64,000 nt of DNA, from the NCBI RefSeq assembly GCF_003369795.1, contig NZ_CP026730.1, positions 6,253,001 to 6,317,000 on the forward strand. The letters are read 5' to 3'. The stretch is from Streptomyces sp. CB09001 (lineage in GTDB: Bacteria > Actinomycetota > Actinomycetes > Streptomycetales > Streptomycetaceae). A model generated the notes under the pieces. That model saw only the letters and a program-made list of their open reading frames with translations. It was not told the origin of the DNA and did no database searches. Every line of letters starts with the position of its first letter. Positions within the stretch are counted from its first letter, which is position 1. This document shows positions 43,613-52,807 of the stretch, in pieces. Both the position numbers and the translations under genes were made by a program.

Positions 43613-44815
43613 ATGTACGACGCGATAGTCGTCGGTGCCCGGGTCGCCGGAGCGACGTCGGCCATGCTGCTCGCGCGGGCCGGCCACCGGGTCCTGCTGC
43701 TCGACCGGGCGACCTTCCCCAGCGACACGATGTCCACCCACTACGTCCACCAGCCGGCCATCGCCCGGCTCGCCCGATGGGGTCTGCTGGAGCGGCTCGC
43801 CGCCACCGGCTGCCCGCCGCTCGACGTGGCCCGCTGGACCCTGGAGGACGTCAGCATCACCGGGTGCGCGCCACCCGTGGACGGCATCCGGACCGCCTAC
43901 GGCCCCCGCCGCTACGTGCTCGACCACCTCCTGGTCACCGCGGCCGTCGAGGCGGGTGTCGAACTGCGTGAACGCGCGAACGTCACCGCCCTGGTGCGGG
44001 ACGGCGACCGGGTCACCGGCGTACGGATCAAGGGCGCGAACGGCGAGTACACCGAGCACGCGAAGGTGGTGATCGGCGCCGACGGCATCGACTCCGTCGT
44101 GGCCAAGGAGGCGGGCGCCCGCCGCTACGAGGAGGCGCCGAGCCTCAACTGCCTCTACTACACGTACTGGAACGGCCTCAAGGCCGACTACGAGGTGTAC
44201 GTACGCGGTCGTCGCGCCATCGGGGTGGTGCCCACGCACGACGACAACGTCATGATCGGCATCCAGTGGCCGCGAGCCCAGTTCGACAGTGTGCGCGCCG
44301 ACATCGAGACGTCCTATCTGACCGCCCTGGAGGAGACCGCGCCCGAACTCGCCCAGCGCGTCCGGGAGTCCGAGCGGGCGGCCCGCTTCACCGGCACCGG
44401 CCGGCTGCCCAACTTCTTCCGTCGTGCCGTCGGGCCCGGCTGGGCCCTGGTCGGGGACTCCGGCTTCCACAAGGATCCCGTGGGCGCCTTCGGCATCAGC
44501 GACGCGCTCCGCCACGCGGACCTCCTCGCGGGGCTGCTGGCCCCCGCGCTCGGCGGCGAACGCCCGGTCGACGAGGCGCTCGCCGACTTCGCCGAGCAGC
44601 GCGACGAGGACGCCATGCCGGAGTACTTCTTCAACCTCCAGGCGGCCCAGCTCGAACCGATGCCGGAACTGCTCAACGTGCTGCGGGTCATCGAGGACGA
44701 CCAGGACCAGATCGACCGGTTCTTCGGCCTCATCGCCGGCAGCTACACCTGGGACGTGTTCTTCACCCCGGACCTCATCGAGCGAGCGGCGGGACTGGCG
44801 GGCCAGGAGGCCTGA
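43613..44815 (+). CDS. FAD-dependent oxidoreductase, paralog 1
   Basis: 400 residues from ATG 43613 (GAGGAG upstream). N-terminal FAD site AIVVGARVAGATSAMLLARA, then VVIGADGIDSVVAK and ALVGDSGFHKDPVGAFGISD, the group-A monooxygenase/geranylgeranyl-reductase pattern. The WxWxIP halogenase motif is not seen. It is clearly paralogous to the gene at 46160-47413 (both have STHYV, RWGLL, TGCPP and IGV-PTHDD). It may hydroxylate or dehydrogenate the polyketide. Confidence 0.88.
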   Translation: MYDAIVVGARVAGATSAMLLARAGHRVLLLDRATFPSDTMSTHYVHQPAIARLARWGLLERLAATGCPPLDVARWTLEDVSITGCAPPVDGIRTAYGPRRYVLDHLLVTAAVEAGVELRERANVTALVRDGDRVTGVRIKGANGEYTEHAKVVIGADGIDSVVAKEAGARRYEEAPSLNCLYYTYWNGLKADYEVYVRGRRAIGVVPTHDDNVMIGIQWPRAQFDSVRADIETSYLTALEETAPELAQRVRESERAARFTGTGRLPNFFRRAVGPGWALVGDSGFHKDPVGAFGISDALRHADLLAGLLAPALGGERPVDEALADFAEQRDEDAMPEYFFNLQAAQLEPMPELLNVLRVIEDDQDQIDRFFGLIAGSYTWDVFFTPDLIERAAGLAGQEA

Positions 44816-44828
44816 CGCCGGGCAGGAC

Positions 44829-44867
44829 GAAGGGCGGTGGGGAGGATGGTCCTCCCCACCGCCCTTC
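44829..44867. terminator. perfect 18-bp hairpin terminator
   Basis: Arms 44829-44846 and 44850-44867 are exact complements with loop TGG. It separates the convergent FAD oxidoreductase and P450 genes. It is one of the strongest hairpins in the window. Confidence 0.88.
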
Positions 44868-44897
44868 GCGCCGCTCCCGCGGTTCCGCCGCGCCGTC

Positions 44898-46160
44898 CTA
44901 CACGGCGGTCACGGTCACCGGCAGCCGGGCCAGCCTGCGCTGCATGAACAGCGGGAGCCATTCGGGCGCCTCGACCGCCTCCGAGGCCAGCCGGGCCGGC
45001 CAGCGGGCCAGCGCGTCCAGCAGCAGTGTGCCCTGCTGCTTGGCGAGCGCCGCGCCCAGGCAGTAGTGCAGGCCGTGACCGAGCGCCAGGTGCCGGGCGC
45101 CGGCCCGGGTGATGTCGAAGCGGTCGGGGTCCTCGTAGACCGCGGGGTCCCGGTTGGCCGCGCCGATGAACGTCAGGACCCGCACACCGGCCGGCAGGGT
45201 GCGACCGCCGATCTCCAGTTCCTCCCCGGTCCACCGTCCGCCGCCGGCGGTGGCCAGCTGCAGCGGACTCTCGTACCGCATCACCTCCTCGGTGGCCGCG
45301 GCGGCGAGTTCCGGATGCTCGCGCAACAGGGCCAGCTGGGCGGGGTTGCGCAGGAAGGACAGGACCGCGCTCGCGGTGAAGGCGACCAGCGTCTCGTGGC
45401 CCGAGATGAACACCAGCGCCGCGTTGGCGTGCAGTTCGCTGCGGCTGAGTGCGCCGTCCAGGTGCGCCCGCACGAGGGAGGAGAAGAGGTCGTCGCCCGG
45501 GTTCTCGGCCCGGACCCGGGCGAGGTGCGCGAAGTAGTCGTCGAAGGCCTCGTAGGCCGCCACCGCGCTGTCGATCGAGGACGGGGCGGCCGGTATGTCC
45601 GCGGCCGGCGACATGGCCTGCCCCCAGGCGCGGAGCTTGGGCAGGTCGGCCCGGGGGACGCCGAGCAGGTCGCCGATGGCCTGGAGCGACACCGGGAACG
45701 CCAGCTCGTCCACGACCTCCAGACGGCCGCGGCGCAGCCCGTCCGCCAGGATCGTGTCGGCCAGTGACCGCGCGTCGGCGAGGACCCCGCCCAGGCGCGG
45801 TGAGGCGAACGGGCGCCGGGTGAGCCCGCGCAGCCTGGTGTGGTCGGGCGGATCGGTGAACAGCAGGGTCCGGCTCATGGACCGCAGCGACTCCGGCACC
45901 ACGGTGGCCATCAGCTCCGCCACCGGATCGGGTGGCTCCAGCCGCATCCGCGGGTCGGCGAGCAGCGCGGTGGCGTCCGCGTGGCCGCTGACCACGTACG
46001 AGTCGAGATAGTCCCAGTAGGCGGGCCCGCCCAGCGCCCTGATCCGTTCGTAGTGGGGGTAGGGATCGGCCCGGAACGCGTCGTTGTACGGGTCGAAGTC
46101 CTCCAGCGCCGGCACCTCGCCGGGTACGGTGCCGGTGTCCTCGACGGGCTGCTGCGTCAT
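44898..46160 (-). CDS. cytochrome P450, second copy
   Basis: 420 residues. I-helix FISGHETLVAF, ExxR in TEEVMRYES, and heme loop LALGHGLHYCLGAALAK. Its start overlaps the upstream FAD oxidoreductase stop by ATGA, so the two enzymes probably act in sequence. It differs clearly from the P450 at 41034, so it is not a recent duplicate. Confidence 0.93.
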   Translation of the reverse strand: MTQQPVEDTGTVPGEVPALEDFDPYNDAFRADPYPHYERIRALGGPAYWDYLDSYVVSGHADATALLADPRMRLEPPDPVAELMATVVPESLRSMSRTLLFTDPPDHTRLRGLTRRPFASPRLGGVLADARSLADTILADGLRRGRLEVVDELAFPVSLQAIGDLLGVPRADLPKLRAWGQAMSPAADIPAAPSSIDSAVAAYEAFDDYFAHLARVRAENPGDDLFSSLVRAHLDGALSRSELHANAALVFISGHETLVAFTASAVLSFLRNPAQLALLREHPELAAAATEEVMRYESPLQLATAGGGRWTGEELEIGGRTLPAGVRVLTFIGAANRDPAVYEDPDRFDITRAGARHLALGHGLHYCLGAALAKQQGTLLLDALARWPARLASEAVEAPEWLPLFMQRRLARLPVTVTAV

Positions 46161-47413
46161 CACATTCCTTTCGGGCCGGTCAGCTCCGCCAGCGCGTCGG
46201 CGGGCAGCCGGCCGAGCATGGCCAGCAGGTTGTCCGGGGAGAAGAACTCCTCGGCGGGCACCGATCCCGCGATCATCCCGAAGAACCGGTCGGCGTCCTC
46301 CTGATGGGCGGCGACGACCTGGACCAGCTGCCGGGTCATGGGGTCCAGATCGAAACCGGCCGCCTCGCAGGTGAACTCGTAGATCAGCTCGGAGCGGGCG
46401 TCGCGGGCACGCGCGTAGGCGGCGAGCGCGCTCTCCCACTCCTCGGCACCGCAACGCACCCGGTCGACGGCGTCCGCGAGCAGTTCGGCGTCCCGCCAGG
46501 CGTCCGAGATGCCCTGACCGGTGAGCGGGTCCTTGTGGTAGCCGGCGTCGCCCACGAGGGCCCAGCCGGGACCGTACGGCTTGCGGTAGAAGTTGCCGAG
46601 GTCGGCGGTGCCGCGGAACCGGTCGACGCGTTCCGCGCCGTCGGCCAGCTCCCGCGCCAGCGCGGGCGCCGCTTCGGCGATGGCCTTGTGGTAATGGCCC
46701 TCGATGTCCGAGCGGTAGGTGGGGTAGAACGCGTGCGGGCGGGCCACCTGGATCAGACAGGCGTCGTCGTGGGTCGGGATCACCCCGATCTGCTTGTCGC
46801 CCATGAGGAACACCTCGTTGAGGTGCCGGCGGTCCGGTGACAGACCGCGCCAGTAGGCGTAGTAGACGACGGTCAGCGGCGGACGCTCGTGGTACTTCAC
46901 GGCGCCCGTCTCCCGCGCCACCAGGGAGTTGCGGCCGTCGGCGCCCACCACCAGCGGGGCGTGCGCCGTGTGCTCCCGGCCGCGGCGTTGGAAGCGCACC
47001 CCGGTCACCCGCCCGTCGTCGTCCCGGAGCAGGGACCGCACGGTGCACCGCTCGCGCACCTCCGCCCCCGCCTCCCGGGCCGCGTCGACGAGCAGCTCGT
47101 CGAGCACCGTGCGGCGCGGGGCGAGGGCGCTGTCGACGCCGTCGTGGGGCGGGGCGAACCCCCGCACCGACAGGTCCTCGCCGAACCACCAGCGCGCCTG
47201 GGTGATCGGCGGGCAGCCGGTGCCGGCCAGCCGGTCCAGGAGGCCCCAGCGTCGCAGGCGGGCCAGGCCGCTCGGCTGGACGTAGTGCGTCGAGACGGTG
47301 TCCTTGGGAAACGCCGCACGGTCCAGGACCAGCACGCGGTACCCCTTGCGAGCCAGCAGCATCGCCAGCGGCGATCCCGCGCAGCGGGCACCGACGACTA
47401 TGACGTCGTACAT
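46160..47413 (-). CDS. FAD-dependent oxidoreductase, paralog 2
   Basis: 417 residues from ATG 47413, with GGAGG 5 nt upstream. VIVVGARCAGSPLAMLLAR, PLVVGADGRNSLVARE and ALVGDAGYHKDPLTGQGISD mark the same family as the gene at 43613. It lacks a halogenase motif. The gap of 243 bp upstream, shared with the divergent SCP2 gene, shows no clear promoter motif. Confidence 0.88.
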   Translation of the reverse strand: MYDVIVVGARCAGSPLAMLLARKGYRVLVLDRAAFPKDTVSTHYVQPSGLARLRRWGLLDRLAGTGCPPITQARWWFGEDLSVRGFAPPHDGVDSALAPRRTVLDELLVDAAREAGAEVRERCTVRSLLRDDDGRVTGVRFQRRGREHTAHAPLVVGADGRNSLVARETGAVKYHERPPLTVVYYAYWRGLSPDRRHLNEVFLMGDKQIGVIPTHDDACLIQVARPHAFYPTYRSDIEGHYHKAIAEAAPALARELADGAERVDRFRGTADLGNFYRKPYGPGWALVGDAGYHKDPLTGQGISDAWRDAELLADAVDRVRCGAEEWESALAAYARARDARSELIYEFTCEAAGFDLDPMTRQLVQVVAAHQEDADRFFGMIAGSVPAEEFFSPDNLLAMLGRLPADALAELTGPKGM

Positions 47414-47656
47414 ATGACCTCCGCGTACGTGCGGGGCGGCGGCCGGCGGACGCCGGTGCCCCGGACAGCAAAGCGGGGCGGCCCGGGGACCGAAAGGCCT
47501 GGGGGAGGTGCCCGGTCGGGCAGCGCCTTCGGCCCGCCGTCCCGGTCGTCACCGGCGGCCCCGATCCACCGCCCTGACGGCCCTGTCGCCGCCCGCGGCG
47601 GCCCGGGCAGCCTGAGTGCCGTCCGACACACCGGCTCGACGACACAGGAGCGTGGC

Positions 47657-48088
47657 ATGGCCCTGGACACCGGCAGGTTCGAAGAGATCAAGGAAGTGGC
47701 CGGACGCCGCAAGGAGGAGGAGGTCTTCGACTTCGCCCGGCAGCAGACCGGCGGCATCGCGGGGCTCCTCGACGACGTGTTCGGGAACATGCCCGAGGCC
47801 TTCCGCGCCGACCGGGCCAAGGGGCAGGAGGCCCGGTTCCAGTACCTGATCAACACGCCCGACGGCGTCTTCGAGTACTACGTCGAGATCGCGGACGGTG
47901 GCTGCCGGACCGCCCGGGGCCGCGTCGACTCCCCCAAGCTGACCACCACCGTGGGGCTGCCGACCTTCCTCAAGCTGCTCACCGGCCGCCTCAACGGGAT
48001 GCAGGCGTTCCTCGGCGGCAAGGTCAAGCTCTCCGGCAACACCCTGTACGCCGCCAAGTTCGAGCACTGGTTCGAGCGCCCCGCCTGA
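47657..48088 (+). CDS. SCP2 sterol-carrier-type protein
   Basis: 143 residues. The SCP2 pattern is in FQYLINTPDGVFEYYVEIAD, DSPKLTTTVGLPTFLKLLTG and LNGMQAFLGGKVKLSGN. It starts the plus-strand block of PKS genes, with 35 bp before the LLM gene. It may bind the growing or finished hydrophobic chain. The other SCP2-like protein in the window is at 21436. Confidence 0.82.
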   Translation: MALDTGRFEEIKEVAGRRKEEEVFDFARQQTGGIAGLLDDVFGNMPEAFRADRAKGQEARFQYLINTPDGVFEYYVEIADGGCRTARGRVDSPKLTTTVGLPTFLKLLTGRLNGMQAFLGGKVKLSGNTLYAAKFEHWFERPA

Positions 48089-48123
48089 CGGACAGCACCG
48101 CCCAACGCCCTGGGGGAGGCCCC

Positions 48124-49053
48124 GTGAAGTTCGGTATCGCACTGCCCACCGTCGGTCCGCCGGGCCGCCGGCGCTATCTGATCGACGTGGCGACGGCCGC
48201 CGACCGGATGGGGTTCGACTCCGTCTGGGTCAGCAGCCACGTCGCCCTGCCGCGGACCCGCAACAGCACCTGCCTGTATCCGCGGGCCAAGACCGCCAAC
48301 GCCTACAACTGGGGCGTCGCCTGGCTGGAGCCCGTCGCCGTGATGGGCGTGGTCGCCGGCGTCACCGAGCGCGTGCGGATCGGCACCCACGTCCTGGCGC
48401 TGCCCTACCGCAACCCCGTCATCCTCGCCTCCGAACTGGCCTCGCTGGACCAGCTGTCCCTGGGCCGGACCGTGCTCGGGGCCGGCATCGGCTGGATGGA
48501 CGAGGAGTTCAAGACCGTCGGAGTCCCGCGCACCCAGCGCGGTGCCCGCACCGACGAGGCCATCGAGGTCATGCGCACCCTGTGGAGCGCCCGTCACCCC
48601 ACCTCGTTCCACGGCAGGTTCACCGACTTCGACGACATGTGGCTGGCCTCCCGGCCGCACAGCCGCACCGGACCCCCCGTGTACGTGGGAGGCAACACCG
48701 AAGCCGCCCTGCGCCGGGTGGCCCGGGCCGGCGACGGCTGGCTCGCCCACGAGCTGTACCCCGACGAGATCACGGCCGCCCGCACCACCCTCGACCGGCT
48801 CACCACCGAGGCCGGCCGCGACCCCGCCGCCGTCGAGATCACCGTGCGCCGCGCCCTGGTTCCGCCCTTCGAAGTCATGGACTTCATGTCCGACCGGGTC
48901 AGCATCACCGGCACCCCGGAACAGGTCGCCACGGAGATCGACGCCTACCGCCGGGCCGGGGTGCAGCTGATGGTCCTGGACCTGTCCATGCGCCCCGCGG
49001 AGATCGTCGAAACCATGGAGTGGCTGATCAAGGACGTTCTCGTCCTGCTGTGA
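48124..49053 (+). CDS. LLM-class F420/FMN-dependent oxidoreductase
   Basis: 309 residues from a GTG with GGGGGAGG upstream. Luciferase-like TIM barrel: KFGIALPTVGPPGR, GFDSVWVSSHVALP, GTHVLALPYRNPVILASELA, DQLSLGRTVLGAGIGWMDEE and GPPVYVGGNTEAALRRVAR. The pattern fits actinobacterial F420-dependent enzymes. It could reduce a double bond or hydroxylate with flavin; not decidable here. Confidence 0.9.
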   Translation: MKFGIALPTVGPPGRRRYLIDVATAADRMGFDSVWVSSHVALPRTRNSTCLYPRAKTANAYNWGVAWLEPVAVMGVVAGVTERVRIGTHVLALPYRNPVILASELASLDQLSLGRTVLGAGIGWMDEEFKTVGVPRTQRGARTDEAIEVMRTLWSARHPTSFHGRFTDFDDMWLASRPHSRTGPPVYVGGNTEAALRRVARAGDGWLAHELYPDEITAARTTLDRLTTEAGRDPAAVEITVRRALVPPFEVMDFMSDRVSITGTPEQVATEIDAYRRAGVQLMVLDLSMRPAEIVETMEWLIKDVLVLL

Positions 49054-49098
49054 CCCGCTTGCGCAGCTTCGCGCCCACCCACCGACCCTGGAGAGCAG

Positions 49099-49371
49099 AT
49101 GACCACGCCGGAGAACACCGTCGCCGACCGCGAGGCGCGCAAGGCCAAGATCAAGGAAATGGTCTGCCGGATCCTGGAGATCGACCCCGAGCAGCTCACC
49201 GACACCAGCCGGTTCAAGGAGGAGCACGACGCCGACTCGCTGCGGGCGATCGAGATCCTGGCCGGCCTGGAACGCGAGTTCGGCATCACCATCGAGCAGG
49301 AGGAACTCAGCCGCATGGTCAACCTGGACGGTGTGGAGTCGGTGGTGGACCAGGCTCTTCCGGCGCGGTGA
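49099..49371 (+). CDS. acyl carrier protein 1
   Basis: 90 residues. Phosphopantetheine Ser in HDADSLRAIEILAGLEREF. The stop overlaps the next gene start by GTGA. It should carry the growing chain for the first KS proteins. A second ACP is encoded at 58872. Confidence 0.93.
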   Translation: MTTPENTVADREARKAKIKEMVCRILEIDPEQLTDTSRFKEEHDADSLRAIEILAGLEREFGITIEQEELSRMVNLDGVESVVDQALPAR

Positions 49372-50651
49372 GCGCCGTGACGACCCCGGCCCCCCACCCG
49401 GAGGCGCAGGGGACACGACGGGTGGTGGTCACCGGGCTCGGCACGGTGACCAGCATCGGCATCGGCGTCGAGGAGTTCCTCGCCGGACTGCGCGAGGGAC
49501 GCAACGGCGCCCGGCCCATCACCGCGTTCGAGACCGAGGGCTTCGCCCACGCCAACGGCTGCGAGGTCACGGGATTCGACCCCGCCGAGTGGATCACCCA
49601 CACCCCCACCGAACACCTGGGCCGGGCGGCGCAGTTCTCCACCGCCGCCGCGGTCATGGCGGTGCGCGACGCCGGGATGGACGTCGCGGAGCTGCGCTCC
49701 CGCCGCGCCCTGGTCTGCGTCGGCACCACCGACGGCGAGTCGGCCGACCTGGACCGACTGGTCGCCACCGAGATCGCCGACGGTCCCGAGCACCTCGACC
49801 CGGCCGTCGCCCGCCGCAGCTCCGCCGGACGACTCTCCTCCGCCGTGGTCGCCGAACTGGGCCTGACCGACGTCGAGGCCACCACGCTGGCCACCGCCTG
49901 CGCGGCCGGCAACTACGCCATCGGCTACGGACTCGACGCGCTGCGCTGCGGAGACGTCGACGTCGCCCTGGTGGGCGGCGCCGACGCCATGTGCCGCAAG
50001 ACCTTCACCGGCTTCTACCGGCTCGGCACCATCGCCCCCGAGGCGTGCCAGCCCTTCGACCGCAACCGCAAGGGCATCCTCACCGGTGAGGGCGCCGGCA
50101 TCCTGCTCCTGGAAACCCTGGAGTCCGCGCTCGCCCGCGGCGCCCGCATCTACTGCGAGGTCCTCGGCTACGGACTCAACTGCGACGCCCACCACCCGGT
50201 CGCCCCCGACGGCGACAGCATCGCCCGCTGCATCGAACTCGCCCACGCCAACGCCCGCGTCAAACCCGAGGAGATCGACTTCATCTCGGCGCACGGCACC
50301 GGCACCAGGGCCAACGACGTCACCGAGGCCGCCGCGATCCGGCGCGTGTTCGGCGACCGGCCGCCGAGCACCATCTCCATCAAGGCGATGATCGGACACA
50401 CCATGGGCGCGGCCAGCTCCCTGGCCTCCGCCGCTTGCGCCCTGGCCATCGTCGAGGGATTCATCCCGCCCACCATCAACCACGTCGAGACCGACCCCGA
50501 GTGCGGACTCGACTGCGTTCCCAACGTGCCGCGCGAGGCCGACCTGCGCGTCGTGCAGAACAACGCCCTCGCCTTCGGCGGCAACAACGCGGTCCTCGTG
50601 CTCGGCAAGTACACGGAGGCGGCCCCGGAACCGGCCGGGGAGGTGCGATGA
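49368..50651 (+). CDS. ketosynthase KS1 (catalytic)
   Basis: 427 residues from a GTG overlapping the ACP stop; a second GTG at 49377 is possible. Catalytic triad intact: Cys178 in TLATACAAGN, His in SAHGTGTRAND, and KAMIGHTMGAAS. It is FabF/KS-alpha-like and should catalyse chain extension with its neighbours. The stop overlaps the next start by ATGA. Confidence 0.93.
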   Translation: MSAVTTPAPHPEAQGTRRVVVTGLGTVTSIGIGVEEFLAGLREGRNGARPITAFETEGFAHANGCEVTGFDPAEWITHTPTEHLGRAAQFSTAAAVMAVRDAGMDVAELRSRRALVCVGTTDGESADLDRLVATEIADGPEHLDPAVARRSSAGRLSSAVVAELGLTDVEATTLATACAAGNYAIGYGLDALRCGDVDVALVGGADAMCRKTFTGFYRLGTIAPEACQPFDRNRKGILTGEGAGILLLETLESALARGARIYCEVLGYGLNCDAHHPVAPDGDSIARCIELAHANARVKPEEIDFISAHGTGTRANDVTEAAAIRRVFGDRPPSTISIKAMIGHTMGAASSLASAACALAIVEGFIPPTINHVETDPECGLDCVPNVPREADLRVVQNNALAFGGNNAVLVLGKYTEAAPEPAGEVR

Positions 50652-51784
50652 GCGCGCTGATCACCGGGATGGGCGCCAACTGCAGCATCGGCGCCGACCG
50701 CGTCGCCACCTTCGACGCGCTGTGCGCCGGCCGCACCGGACTGGCGCCCCTGCGCGGCTTCGACCGCGCCAACTTCCGCGCCCGCAACGCCTACGAGATC
50801 GACGACCGGCCCGCCCCCGGCACGGACCGCCCGCTGCGCCCCACCCGGTGGCTCCTGGCGGCCGTGGCCGAGGCCCTGGCCGACGCCGGCCTCCCCGAGG
50901 ACCTCACGGGCATACCCGTGATCGTCGGCACCACCCTGCGAGAGCTGCGCTCCGCCGAGCTGAACTGGTGCGACGGAGCCCCGCTCGACCCGGCGGACCT
51001 GCACTTCGGCACCGCACTGCGCCGCCGCTTCGGGGCCGACCGCACCTACACCGTCGCCAACGCCTGCGCCGCCTCCCTGTACGCCCTCGGCATGGCCGTC
51101 GACCTGCTCGACCTCCGGGAGGCCGAGACCGTGGTGGTGGCGGGCGCCGACACCATCACCGAGAGCACCTACGGCATGCTCGACCGGGTCTACCAGAAGC
51201 CGCCCGAATCGGTGCTGCCCTTCGACCGCGGCCGACGCGGCATGCTCCAGGGCGACGGCGCCGCCGCGGTGGTGCTGCGGCGCGAACCGGGGGCCGGGCG
51301 CCGGCCGCACGCCAGGGTCAGGGGCGTCGGCGTCAACTGCGACGCCCACCACCCCTCGGCACCCGACGTGGACAGCATCGGCCGGGTGATGCGCGACGCC
51401 CACGCGCGGGCCGGGGTCAAGCCCGCCGACATCGACCTGGTCCTCCTGCACGGCACCGGGACCCCGCACAACGACGCGGCCGAGGCACAGGCCCTCGTCG
51501 ACGTCTTCGCCCGGGTGGACACCGCGCCCCGGATGACCGCGATCAAGTCGATGATCGGGCACACCGCCGGCGCCTCCGGACTGCACAGCCTGATCACCGC
51601 CGTGCAGTCGCTCGACTCCGGCAGGGTGCCGCCCACGCTGGGACTCGCCGACCCCATCGACGAGATGGCCGGCTTCCGGCTGGGCCCCGAGGCGGCCCTC
51701 GACCCGGAGCTCTCCCTGGCCCAGATCGACTCCTTCGGCTTCGGCGGCCTCAACGCCGTGGCCGTCGTGGAAAAGGTGGCGTAG
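50648..51784 (+). CDS. ketosynthase KS2 (catalytic residues present)
   Basis: 378 residues, a little shorter than KS1. Cys140 in VANACAASLYALG, LLHGTGTPHND and KSMIGHTAGASG, so the triad is intact. Pairing with KS1 as a KS-beta would normally need loss of the Cys, so this may be a second active KS or a starter or branch KS. It directly abuts the KS3 gene. Confidence 0.9.
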   Translation: MSALITGMGANCSIGADRVATFDALCAGRTGLAPLRGFDRANFRARNAYEIDDRPAPGTDRPLRPTRWLLAAVAEALADAGLPEDLTGIPVIVGTTLRELRSAELNWCDGAPLDPADLHFGTALRRRFGADRTYTVANACAASLYALGMAVDLLDLREAETVVVAGADTITESTYGMLDRVYQKPPESVLPFDRGRRGMLQGDGAAAVVLRREPGAGRRPHARVRGVGVNCDAHHPSAPDVDSIGRVMRDAHARAGVKPADIDLVLLHGTGTPHNDAAEAQALVDVFARVDTAPRMTAIKSMIGHTAGASGLHSLITAVQSLDSGRVPPTLGLADPIDEMAGFRLGPEAALDPELSLAQIDSFGFGGLNAVAVVEKVA

Positions 51785-52807
51785 ATGCGGGCGGCGGAAG
51801 CGACGGCGGGCGCCGAGGTGCTGATCAGCGGTTCGGGCACGGCGATCACAGGGGTCCCCGGACCGGACGCCCTGTCGGACCCGCCGGGCACCGCGCCGGG
51901 CCCGGACCCGGTTAGCACCCTGCGGGGGTCCGGCCTGCGCTACAAGGACCGGGCCACCAAACTGGCCCTGTGCGCCGCCCGGGACGCGCTCGATGACGCC
52001 GGACTGCTCGGCCCCGACGGGGAACTCGACGTCGACGGGGACGACTTCGGCGTGGTGGTCAGCAGCAACTGGGGCAACGTCGACACCGTCTGCGAGACCG
52101 CCGCCACGATCAGGAGCAGCACGTACCGGGCCACCAGCCCCATGCTGCTGCCCAACACCGCCGGCAACGTCACGGCCTCCTGGGTCGCCATCACCCACGG
52201 GCTGCGCGGCGCCAACGTCACCCTGTGCAACGGCGCGACCTCCGGGCTCGACGCGGTCCACTGGGCCCGTACGCTCATCGCGGCCCGGCGGCTGCGACGG
52301 GCCCTGGTCATCGGGGTCGAGCCCGTCAACGAGCCGGTCCTGCACCTGGTCGGCGACGCCGGACCGCTGTTCGACGGTGCCGTCGCCCTCGTCGCCGAGG
52401 CCGCCGACGCCGTGGAGGCCCGCGGCGGCACCCCCCGCGCCCGCATCGGCCGCTACGTCCGCGCGGGCGACCTGCACCAGGCCCTCGCCGCCGCCCGGGA
52501 GAACGAGAGCCGCCCACCGGACGCCTGGTGGCCGCCGGAGTTCCCGCTCGCGCCCGCCGCCCCCGTCCCGCCGCCCGCGACCGGCGTCCCCGCCCGTGAC
52601 CTGCGCGCACGGCACGGCCACTGCTCGGGCGCCCTCGGTGTACTGCAGTGCGTGGCCGCCACCGCCGAGCTCACCCGTACCGCGGGGCACTCGATGCTCG
52701 CCGCCGCGGGCCGCGGGCCGGGCGGCGACGGCCCCGGCGAGGACGACGCCGCGGCCGCCCTGGTCCTGCACGGCGTGTCCGTGGCGCCCGCGGGAGCCGC
52801 CTCATGA
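51785..52807 (+). CDS. KS-family protein KS3 lacking the catalytic Cys (CLF-like)
   Basis: 340 residues. Where KS1 has the Cys, this reads LCNGATSGLDAV, with Gly in the Cys position, so it cannot form an acyl-enzyme there. RHGHCSGALGVLQ late in the chain keeps part of the fold signature. It is a plausible chain-length-factor or structural partner for KS1 or KS2. It ends in an ATGA overlap with the hydrolase gene. Confidence 0.85.
   Translation: MRAAEATAGAEVLISGSGTAITGVPGPDALSDPPGTAPGPDPVSTLRGSGLRYKDRATKLALCAARDALDDAGLLGPDGELDVDGDDFGVVVSSNWGNVDTVCETAATIRSSTYRATSPMLLPNTAGNVTASWVAITHGLRGANVTLCNGATSGLDAVHWARTLIAARRLRRALVIGVEPVNEPVLHLVGDAGPLFDGAVALVAEAADAVEARGGTPRARIGRYVRAGDLHQALAAARENESRPPDAWWPPEFPLAPAAPVPPPATGVPARDLRARHGHCSGALGVLQCVAATAELTRTAGHSMLAAAGRGPGGDGPGEDDAAAALVLHGVSVAPAGAAS

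Noticed and set aside
43613..44815. Flavin-dependent halogenase
   Set aside because: The WxWxIP motif is not visible, so only a general FAD oxidoreductase call is supported.
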